Part shown: positions 50,560 through 58,626 of the stretch, piece after piece | Layout: the number at the start of each line of letters is the position of its first letter | Position numbering within the stretch: the first letter of the stretch is position 1 | Source of the DNA: Bacillota bacterium | Lineage (GTDB): Bacteria; Bacillota; Clostridia; Peptostreptococcales; Anaerovoracaceae | Assembly (NCBI GenBank): GCA_023415235.1 | Contig: JAEZLP010000064.1 | Location: 9,659-73,658 of the forward strand | DNA: 64,000 bases | Direction of reading: 5' to 3' | Notes under the pieces: generated by a model | Told to the model about the DNA's origin: nothing | The model's input: the letters and a program-made list of their open reading frames with translations, nothing else | The model's database searches: none | Made by a program: the position numbers and the translations under genes

Positions 50560-51546
50560 ATGACAGACAGCAAAAATATCGCTCAAACATTAAAAAACTA
50601 TAATTACAAGCAGTTCATCAGCGACCATGGGATCGCCATCGCCTTTGTCATTATTTTGGTAATCCTTTCCTTCGCATCCCCGAACTTTCTTACAACAGCA
50701 AATATAATCAACGTGCTCAGACAGGTATCATGCATCGGTATCGCCACCGTGGGAGTCGGAATCCTGATTATTATGGGTCAGATCGACCTTGCCATCGGAT
50801 CGACCTTTGCCCTGGCGGGCATTGTTGCGGGGCTGGCTGTTTCCACCGGAACCGGTGGATTTGGGCTGCATCCTGTCATTGGATACTTTGCCGGTATTGC
50901 TATCGCGTTGCTGTTCGCTTTTCTCAGCGGACTGATAGTGGCAAAGGCGCGAATTCCGGCGTTCATTGTGACCTTGGGAACCATGTCTATCGTGCGGGGC
51001 TTGGCCTTGATCTTTGCCCATGGCATGCCGGTCGGGAATTTCCCGGAAGGCTTCACCTATCTGGGAACTCAGTCGCTCGGACCGGTTCCATGGACCATCG
51101 TGATCTTTATCCTGATGATTGCTATCGTGTGGTACATAATGGAAAAGCGTCCCCTTGGGCGGTATATCTACGCGGTGGGCAGCAACGAAGAGGCTGCCCG
51201 GGCTGCGGGGATTAATGTCGATATGGTGAAGATCAAAGCATATATCATCGAGGGAATACTGGTAGGCCTGGCGGCTACGGTTCTTGCTTCACGCTTAAAA
51301 TCTGCAGCTCCTGCCATGGGAGTCGGATATGAGCTGGACGCCATAGCAGGCGCCATCATCGGAGGCGTCAGCTTCAGTGGCGGCATCGGAAAAGTCGGCG
51401 ATATGGTGCTGGGAGCGCTGATGATCGCAGTAATCAACAACGGAATGGACCTATTGGGGGTGGAAGCCTTCTACAAGCAGGTGGTAAAAGGAACCATCAT
51501 AATTATCGCCGTACTGATCGACCGGAAACGTTCCGGGCGCGGATAG
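50560..51546 (+). CDS. Sugar ABC transporter permease (RbsC type)
   Basis: A 328-residue membrane protein with about eight to ten helices. Family signatures are GVGILIIMGQIDLAIGSTFALAG, RIPAFIVTLGTMSIVRGL, YAVGSNEEAARAAGINV and GVSFSGGIGKVGDMVLGALMIAVINNGMDLL. It forms the channel of a ribose-type transporter. It is the last plus-strand gene of the island, followed by three tandem hairpins. Confidence 0.93.
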   Translation: MTDSKNIAQTLKNYNYKQFISDHGIAIAFVIILVILSFASPNFLTTANIINVLRQVSCIGIATVGVGILIIMGQIDLAIGSTFALAGIVAGLAVSTGTGGFGLHPVIGYFAGIAIALLFAFLSGLIVAKARIPAFIVTLGTMSIVRGLALIFAHGMPVGNFPEGFTYLGTQSLGPVPWTIVIFILMIAIVWYIMEKRPLGRYIYAVGSNEEAARAAGINVDMVKIKAYIIEGILVGLAATVLASRLKSAAPAMGVGYELDAIAGAIIGGVSFSGGIGKVGDMVLGALMIAVINNGMDLLGVEAFYKQVVKGTIIIIAVLIDRKRSGRG

Positions 51547-51563
51547 GGAACTTGCAAATAAAA

Positions 51564-51676
51564 ACTCGCGAGAGCAACAACTCACGCGAGTAATAATCTA
51601 AATTCGCGCAAGCAGAAATTTACTGCTCGCGCGAACGCGATCTACAACTCGCGGCAGGTGTGCCGTGAGTTGTTCC
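51564..51676. terminator. Three tandem stem-loops between convergent permease and malic enzyme genes
   Basis: Hairpin 1: ACTCGCG/CGCGAGT (51564-51570 with 51585-51591). Hairpin 2: TTCGCGC and AGCAG with CTGCT and GCGCGAA (51603-51635). Hairpin 3: CAACTCGCGGCA/TGCCGTGAGTTG (51645-51656 with 51661-51672), ending in TTCCTTT. The AACTCGCG sequence recurs in hairpins 1 and 3, suggesting duplication. They probably stop both converging transcripts. Confidence 0.7.
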
Positions 51677-51684
51677 TTTCTATT

Positions 51685-52857
51685 CTACTTTCTTGCTGTG
51701 CCGCTGTCCCGAGCCGCTTTTGCAACAGCAGCCGCAACCGTATCCCCAACTCGCGGGTCAAAGGCGTTAGGAATGATGTAGTCCGGCGCCAGCTCCGAGT
51801 CGGAGATGAGGGAAGCCAGGGCATATGCCGCTGCGATTTTCATTTCATCGTTGATATCCCTTGCGCGGACATCGAGAGCGCCGCGGAAAACGCCGGGAAA
51901 AGCCAGCACGTTATTGATTTGATTCGGATAGTCGGAACGTCCCGTGCCGATCACAGAGGCGCCGGCTTCTTTTGCTTCCTCGGGCATGATTTCCGGGACA
52001 GGATTTGACATGGCAAAAATGATCGGATCACGATTCATGGAACGTACCATGTCCGCTGTGACGATGCCTGGTCCGGAAACGCCGATGAAAATGTCGGAGC
52101 CTTTTATGATCTCGTTCAGCGAGCCTCCTTTCCTTTCCGGATTGGAGATTCCAGCGATTTCTTCCTTCGCCGGATTCAGATTTTCCCTTCCTTCAAGGAT
52201 GGCGCCCTGACGGTCGCAGAGAATGACGTTCTTCAGTCCCATTTTGATCAGAAGACGCGTTACCGAAATGCCGGCGGCGCCTGCGCCGCTGACGACGACC
52301 TTTTGATCCTCCAGATTCCGTCCGGTCAGCTTCATAGCGTTGAGCATCGCGGCAGAAACAACGATGGCGGTGCCATGTTGATCGTCATGAAAGATTGGGA
52401 TATCGCAGCGTTCCTTTAAGCGGCGTTCGATTTCAAAACAGCGGGGGGCGGAAATATCCTCCAGATTGATTCCGCCGAAGGAGCCCGAAATCTGGTATAT
52501 GGTCTCGACGATTGTGTCCACATCCTTGGACTGGATGCAAAGGGGAAAGGCGTCCACTCCACCAAATTCTTTAAACAGCACACATTTTCCTTCCATAACG
52601 GGCATTCCGGCTTCCGGGCCAATGTCTCCAAGCCCGAGCACCGCCGTGCCGTCTGTGATTACGGCCACAAGATTCCAGCGCCTTGTAAGGGCATAGGATT
52701 GATCGATATCATCACGGATCGCGAGGCAGGGCTCTGCAACTCCGGGGGTGTAGGCAATGGACAGTCTCTCCCTTGTGTCCGCCTTAGCCCTTGCTGTTAC
52801 TTCAATTTTCCCTGCCCATTCGTAGTGCTTCTTCATGGCTTCTTCTTTGATATTCAT
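51685..52857 (-). CDS. Malic enzyme (malate dehydrogenase, oxaloacetate-decarboxylating)
   Basis: A 390-residue short bacterial malic enzyme. It has the N-terminal catalytic motif SIAYTPGVAEPC, the metal-binding EDISAPRCFEIE and FHDDQHGTAIV, the NAD(P) fold VSGAGAAGISVTRLLI, and AMSNPVPEIMP. It converts malate to pyruvate and CO2 with NAD(P)H. The ATG at 52857 has GGAGGACATA upstream; the longer in-frame form to 52884 overlaps the end of the preceding gene. It forms a two-gene minus-strand unit with the Ldh-family gene. Confidence 0.94.
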   Translation of the reverse strand: MNIKEEAMKKHYEWAGKIEVTARAKADTRERLSIAYTPGVAEPCLAIRDDIDQSYALTRRWNLVAVITDGTAVLGLGDIGPEAGMPVMEGKCVLFKEFGGVDAFPLCIQSKDVDTIVETIYQISGSFGGINLEDISAPRCFEIERRLKERCDIPIFHDDQHGTAIVVSAAMLNAMKLTGRNLEDQKVVVSGAGAAGISVTRLLIKMGLKNVILCDRQGAILEGRENLNPAKEEIAGISNPERKGGSLNEIIKGSDIFIGVSGPGIVTADMVRSMNRDPIIFAMSNPVPEIMPEEAKEAGASVIGTGRSDYPNQINNVLAFPGVFRGALDVRARDINDEMKIAAAYALASLISDSELAPDYIIPNAFDPRVGDTVAAAVAKAARDSGTARK

Positions 52858-52883
52858 AATTATGTCCTCCGTTATTGTTTTCA

Positions 52884-53990
52884 TTATTTTTCAAAAGGAA
52901 AACGGTATTGATACAGTTTTAGTTCATCGCGGATCGCGATCAGTTCCTTTTGCACTCCCTCGTTAATGGGAACCCCTTTGTCCTTTCTCTCCAGACAGAC
53001 CAGATACTCCTTTTCTCCGGCGGTATAGATCCGCTCGCTTCCGGGGGATTTTTGCGAGGAGCGCAGAGCGCGAAGGATGTCTCCTGTTGTCTTTTTAAAC
53101 GCTTCAAGTCCCATGAAGGCCTCCGTATCAATCGCAATGAAGAAATGCCCAAGGTGATATGGGACTTTTTTCCCATCTTGCATTCCGGTAAGCATTTTCA
53201 GGTAGCTTCCTGTTTGAAGCGCGGCCGATAATATTTCCACCACCGTTGCGTATCCATATCCCTTGTAGCCGGCAAGCTCTTCTCCGATCCCGCCTAACGG
53301 CGCAAGGGCGGCAGTACCGTCACTCAATCTTTTTAAGATGGAATCGGAATCTGTAAGAACGGATCCGTCCGTTCCGATGACCATCCCGGCAGGGGTATCC
53401 TTGCCAAGACGCGCGTAATATTCAATTTTGCCGCGTTGCGTAATGGATGTCGCGCAATCAAGGAGAAAGGGGAATTCCTCATCCGTGGGAAGTCCAAAGG
53501 TCAAAGGATTCGTCCCCAGCATGTTTTCCACGCCGAAGGTCGGAGCGATGGAAGGGCGGGCATTTGTGCCCGTGATTCCGATACAGCCTGCTTTTACCGC
53601 CATGAGGGGATAGTATCCGGCTATGCCGTAGTGGGTGGAATTGCGTACCGCAACCATGCCCAATCCGTAAGTTTTTGCTTTCTCGATGGCCATTTTCATG
53701 CTTCGGTATCCGACGACCTGTCCCATGCCGTCATGTCCATCCACCACGGCGGTGGTAGCAGTCTCCTTTATGATCTCAAATTCCGTGACGGGATTTTGAA
53801 TACCCGCCTTGATGCGATCAAGATAGATCGGCTTGAACCGGTTGACTCCATGGGATTCGATTCCGAGCCTGTCAGACTCAAGGAGCACGTCGGCGCAAAT
53901 CCTTGCATCCTCCTCCGGAACCCCGTATCCTTTGAATACGTCGACGACAAAGTCCCCCATTGTTTTCCAGTCCACATAAGGATGATTCAT
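52884..53990 (-). CDS. Ldh-family NAD(P)-dependent 2-hydroxyacid dehydrogenase
   Basis: The 368-residue product belongs to the malate/L-lactate dehydrogenase family (YlbC, ComC, ureidoglycolate and YiaK relatives), unrelated in fold to classical LDH. Motifs include ADVLLESDRLGIESHGVNRF, the substrate-pocket NSTHYGIAGYY and GTNPLTFGLPT. It interconverts a 2-hydroxyacid and 2-ketoacid. Beside malic enzyme, malate is an obvious candidate, but other hydroxyacids derived from the island's substrate are equally possible. GGAG precedes the ATG. Its promoter overlaps an inverted repeat (54138-54168). Confidence 0.88.
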   Translation of the reverse strand: MNHPYVDWKTMGDFVVDVFKGYGVPEEDARICADVLLESDRLGIESHGVNRFKPIYLDRIKAGIQNPVTEFEIIKETATTAVVDGHDGMGQVVGYRSMKMAIEKAKTYGLGMVAVRNSTHYGIAGYYPLMAVKAGCIGITGTNARPSIAPTFGVENMLGTNPLTFGLPTDEEFPFLLDCATSITQRGKIEYYARLGKDTPAGMVIGTDGSVLTDSDSILKRLSDGTAALAPLGGIGEELAGYKGYGYATVVEILSAALQTGSYLKMLTGMQDGKKVPYHLGHFFIAIDTEAFMGLEAFKKTTGDILRALRSSQKSPGSERIYTAGEKEYLVCLERKDKGVPINEGVQKELIAIRDELKLYQYRFPFEK

Positions 53991-54129
53991 ATTTCACAAC
54001 TCCTTCTCAAATTCATTTTATATTTTCCGTTCCCTTGCAGTAATTAAAAAGAGCAAAACAAACACAACGGTCCCGTTATATCTGTTTCACTCTCCAACTC
54101 AGAAACAATTACATTTTTTAACTACATCA

Positions 54130-54168
54130 ATTATAATCGATTCCCGCTCTTCCGTCAATCGGGAATCG
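54130..54168 (-). promoter_or_regulatory. Promoter with overlapping operator-like inverted repeat, Ldh-malic enzyme operon
   Basis: On the minus strand TTGACG (54158-54153), 17 bases, TATAAT (54135-54130). A perfect 9-bp inverted repeat CGATTCCCG/CGGGAATCG (54138-54146 with 54160-54168) straddles the -35 box and spacer, where a bound protein would block RNA polymerase. It differs from the palindrome at 41238, so another regulator is implied. Confidence 0.7.
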
Positions 54169-54197
54169 AAAACACTATGCATAATAAACAACCGGTT

Positions 54198-54767
54198 TTA
54201 CATGAACCATGTATTGTGATCGGTGGAAGAAATCGCAATCGCTCCGGATCCAAGCGCGTTCAAGATATCCTCCTTTTCACTGATCAGTCCGCCGGCTATA
54301 ATTGGTTTTTCGATATTCTCAACGAGCTTGCGAATGATTTTCGGCATCAGTCCCGGCAGAATTTCCACCGCATCGGCGTCTTTTAATGAGGGCTGTTTTC
54401 CGATATTGTTCAGCGCGATGGAATCCAGCAGAAAAAAACGCTGCACGGTCAGCAGTCCGCAGACTTTGGCACGGTGGATCATATTTGGCCTGGTTGATAT
54501 GATGCCGTCTGCACTGGTGTTTTTCACTATAAAATCAATCGCAACATCCTTGGAAGCCAGACCGTCTATCAGATCCACATGTACAATCGCGAGCTTCCCG
54601 CTGTTCTTTATCTTTGCTATAACATCCGCGATATTCACCAGGTCGCCAAAAAGTACAAAAATGATCTGGCAGTCGCTTTCCAGGCTTTTTTCAAGCCCTT
54701 CTTGATCTTTTACCGCTGCAATTACAGGATTATCCTTTAATAACTCAATAAATGATGTTCCGTTTAT
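54198..54767 (-). CDS. GlpP-family antiterminator (glycerol-3-phosphate-responsive type), apparent ATA start
   Basis: Without extension the frame begins at GTG 54638 and lacks the first 43 residues of the family. Reading on upstream gives an intact N-terminus (FIELLKDNPVIAAVKDQEGL, CQIIFVLFGD) typical of GlpP, but no ATG, GTG or TTG stands at its head. ATA at 54767 has AGGAGG seven bases upstream and gives 189 residues, against 192 for Bacillus GlpP. The rest has HVDLIDGLASKDVA, ISTRPNMI, QRFFLLDS and IIAGGLI. GlpP binds glycerol-3-phosphate and prevents termination of glp mRNAs. No glp gene is near. ATA may be a rare start or an ATG changed by mutation or sequencing error. Confidence 0.8.
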   Translation of the reverse strand: MNGTSFIELLKDNPVIAAVKDQEGLEKSLESDCQIIFVLFGDLVNIADVIAKIKNSGKLAIVHVDLIDGLASKDVAIDFIVKNTSADGIISTRPNMIHRAKVCGLLTVQRFFLLDSIALNNIGKQPSLKDADAVEILPGLMPKIIRKLVENIEKPIIAGGLISEKEDILNALGSGAIAISSTDHNTWFM

Positions 54768-54848
54768 GGGAATCCCTCCTACAAATCCAATATTTGCAAT
54801 ATTATTCAGAATTATGCTGCCCTTGAACCCGGTATTGTGCTTTGTTTT

Positions 54849-54877
54849 ATCTTATCATATAAAAACGGAAAAACCAA
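54849..54877 (-). promoter_or_regulatory. Sigma-A promoter for the GlpP-family gene
   Basis: On the minus strand TTGGTT (54877-54872), 17 bases, TAAGAT (54854-54849), about 80 bases before the proposed ATA start. Confidence 0.5.
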
Positions 54878-54906
54878 TCTGTATCCTGAAAAATGCATAA
54901 ATTGCC

Positions 54907-54935
54907 TTGACTGTTTAAATTTCAGGTAGTAGAAT
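54907..54935 (+). promoter_or_regulatory. Sigma-A promoter for ilvC
   Basis: TTGACT (54907-54912), 17 bases, TAGAAT (54930-54935). The leader of about 95 AT-rich bases is too short for a T-box; it contains an ATTTGT/ACAAAT pairing only. Confidence 0.6.
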
Positions 54936-55030
54936 AGATTAATATTTAATTTTAACCAAAAAAATTTGTGTTCTAATAACAAATAAAATTGCTATAAATT
55001 ATCTTTAAGATACAAAGTACAAAGGAGTGA

Positions 55031-56032
<1,002 letters not shown>

Positions 56033-56046
56033 AAATAGGTGATATT

Positions 56047-57714
56047 ATGAAGTTAAAGGGAGCTCAAATCATTATGGAATGTCTGCTGGAGCAGAAGGTA
56101 GACACGATATTTGGATTCCCCGGCGGGCAAATTATGCCGCTTTACGATGCATTGTACGACTACCGAGACAGAATCAATCATATTTTGACCAGCCATGAGC
56201 AGGGTGCCAGCCATGCGGCGGACGGCTATGCACGTTCCACAGGCAGGGTTGGAGTTTGTTTTGCCACCAGCGGTCCCGGCGCTACCAACACCGTAACCGG
56301 CATTGCCACCGCATATATGGACTCCACCCCTATGGTGGTGATTACCGGACAGGTTCCTATCAGCTCTCTTGGAAAGGATTCCTTCCAGGAAGTGGATATT
56401 GTGGGCATCACTCTGCCGATCACGAAACACAGCTTTTTCTGCAGAACTGTGGAGGAGCTTGCCCCCGCGGTCAGGGATGCATTTCGGATCGCAGCCAGCG
56501 GACGGCCCGGACCTGTACTGATCGACGTCCCAAAGAACCTGATGGTCGAGATGGGAGAATACGAGCCATGCGAACCTCAAAGCAAAAGCTTCTGCTGTCC
56601 GCCACCGGATATGGAGGTCGTGAAAACAATCGCGGAGCTGATAAACGGGGCGGAGAAACCGGTCATTTATGCAGGAGGGGGAGTGATCAGCGGGGATGCG
56701 TCAGAGGAACTCACCATTCTGGCAGAAAAAACTGATATCCCGGTCATAACCACCTTGATGAGCATGGGCTCCTTCGACAGAAGAAACCCGTTGTCTCTGG
56801 GAATGGTTGGAATGCACGGCCAGAAAGAAGCCAATATGGCTGTCCACCACAGTGATTTAATTATCGCCATCGGAGCAAGATTCAGCGATCGCGTCACCGG
56901 CGATACTTCACGTTTTGCAAAAGGCGCAAAGATCATACATATCGATATCGATGCTGCCGAATTCGGAAAAAACATGAGGTATGACTATTGTATCAGATGC
57001 GACGTGAAGAGCACACTGAACGCACTGATTCCGCTGGTCCACCAGATCAAGAGGACGGAGTGGAACGAACGGGTCCGGTCCTGGAAAAAGAAAGCGCCTA
57101 AAAGCGGCAGCAAGCTGAACTCCGACAATCTGTTCGAAACCCTTAACGAAGTCCTGGGGGACGACGTGATCGTTGCTACCGACGTGGGACAGCACCAGAT
57201 GTGGACCGCGCAAAAGTGGCCGTTCCGAAAACCGAGAACTTTTATAAGCTCCGGCGGTCTCGGAACCATGGGCTTCGGGCTCGGAGCAGCTATCGGGGCC
57301 AAGATTGCAAACCCTGACAAGAGGGTTATTCATATCAGCGGAGACGGAAGCTTCCGGATGAATATGAACGAATTGGCGACTGTGGCGGCGCAGGGTCTTC
57401 CCATCATAGTAATAGTTGTAAAAAACCACACCCTGGGAATGGTCAGACAATGGCAGAAATTGTTTTTCAGCCAGAGATATTCCGCAACAGATTTGCCAGA
57501 TGTCATAGAATATGATAAACTGGCATCAGCGTTCGGACTATCCGGATGCCTGGTTAAGGACCGCGACGAGCTGAAAAAGGCGCTGGAAGAAGCCAAGAGC
57601 TCAAATAAGGGCACAGTGATCGCCTGCGAAATCTTCATCGATGAAAACGTGGTGCCGATCGTGCCTCCCGGTGAAGCGATCAATAACCAGTTGCTTACAG
57701 AAACGTTGGTGTAA
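56047..57714 (+). CDS. ilvB: Acetolactate synthase, catalytic (large) subunit
   Basis: The 555-residue enzyme matches biosynthetic IlvB: catalytic Glu in TSHEQGASHAADGYARSTG, TSGPGATN, the FAD-region GMLGMHG-like GMVGMHGQKEAN, and the Mg-TPP motif GDGSFRMNMNELATVAAQ ending in NH-type VVKNHTLGM. It condenses pyruvate to acetolactate. A regulatory IlvN/IlvH gene is not adjacent, so feedback control cannot be inferred here. AGGTGA precedes the ATG. A RarD-type transporter starts three bases after the stop. Confidence 0.94.
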   Translation: MKLKGAQIIMECLLEQKVDTIFGFPGGQIMPLYDALYDYRDRINHILTSHEQGASHAADGYARSTGRVGVCFATSGPGATNTVTGIATAYMDSTPMVVITGQVPISSLGKDSFQEVDIVGITLPITKHSFFCRTVEELAPAVRDAFRIAASGRPGPVLIDVPKNLMVEMGEYEPCEPQSKSFCCPPPDMEVVKTIAELINGAEKPVIYAGGGVISGDASEELTILAEKTDIPVITTLMSMGSFDRRNPLSLGMVGMHGQKEANMAVHHSDLIIAIGARFSDRVTGDTSRFAKGAKIIHIDIDAAEFGKNMRYDYCIRCDVKSTLNALIPLVHQIKRTEWNERVRSWKKKAPKSGSKLNSDNLFETLNEVLGDDVIVATDVGQHQMWTAQKWPFRKPRTFISSGGLGTMGFGLGAAIGAKIANPDKRVIHISGDGSFRMNMNELATVAAQGLPIIVIVVKNHTLGMVRQWQKLFFSQRYSATDLPDVIEYDKLASAFGLSGCLVKDRDELKKALEEAKSSNKGTVIACEIFIDENVVPIVPPGEAINNQLLTETLV

Positions 57715-57717
57715 TCA

Positions 57718-58626
57718 TTGCTTCAGAATAAAAATAAAAAGGAATATGAGCAAGGGATTGCATGTGCAATCCTTTGCGCTGTGTTATGGGGATTTTTGCC
57801 CATTTTTTGGAAATCGCTGGAACCCATCGATCCCTTCCTGATTCTGTTGTACAGGATCATGTCGGCCTGCATTTTTTCATTGATTCTTGCCCTGGCTATC
57901 TATAAATGGAACGGAATACTAAAGCCATTGAAGCAAAAGGGGATCGTCAGGACCTTTTTTCTTGCGGGTCTTCTGATTTCCTTCAACTGGGGAACCTACA
58001 TATGGGCCGTCAGCAACGACTATGTAATCCAGACCAGTATCGGTTACTATATCGAACCGCTGTTTGTTTGCATTTTCGGAATCCTGTTTTTCAAAGAGCG
58101 GCTCAACAAATACAAGCTGACCGCCTTTATCCTTGCATGCGCGGGAGTCGCTGTCATTCTCGTCTATTTCCGCCAGATTCCCGTGGTTGCATTGACTCTT
58201 GCCGTCAGCTTTGCGTCCTATGCAGCCATCAAGAAGAAGTTCAAGCTGGACGCAGTGCTTGCACTGCTGTATGAGACTATGTTTCTTACCCCCTTTGCTT
58301 TTGCCGGAATCCTTTATTTCGAACTTACCGGACGAGGCGCTGCGGCAAATGCCGAGCCATTTCAATGGGGATTATTGGCGCTGGTCGGCATCGTGACTGC
58401 TGTTCCGCTGATGTTGTTTGCCATGGCGGCCAACCGGATCAATCTGATCACCCTGGGTATTACGGAGTATATTTCTCCTTCCATCACGCTGCTTCTTGGA
58501 ATCTTTCTGTTCCGGGAACCCTTTGATATGGTTCAGCTGATCACCTTTGCAATCATCTGGGTTGCTCTTGTGATTTTTACTGTCGGTGAAGTGAAAGAAA
58601 GCAGGGTGGACGGAAATGAGGAATAA
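57718..58626 (+). CDS. rarD: RarD-type EamA-family transporter
   Basis: A 302-residue protein with about ten membrane helices. The N-terminal QGIACAILCAVLWGFLPIFWK and NWGTYIWAVSNDYVIQTSIGYYIEPL are typical of RarD, and ITEYISPSITLLLGIFLFREPF marks the second repeat. RarD proteins are DMT-superfamily exporters with poorly known substrates. The start is TTG at 57718 with only a weak GGTG upstream. It is coupled to ilvB and overlaps the next gene by 11 bases, suggesting one transcript. Confidence 0.88.
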   Translation: MLQNKNKKEYEQGIACAILCAVLWGFLPIFWKSLEPIDPFLILLYRIMSACIFSLILALAIYKWNGILKPLKQKGIVRTFFLAGLLISFNWGTYIWAVSNDYVIQTSIGYYIEPLFVCIFGILFFKERLNKYKLTAFILACAGVAVILVYFRQIPVVALTLAVSFASYAAIKKKFKLDAVLALLYETMFLTPFAFAGILYFELTGRGAAANAEPFQWGLLALVGIVTAVPLMLFAMAANRINLITLGITEYISPSITLLLGIFLFREPFDMVQLITFAIIWVALVIFTVGEVKESRVDGNEE

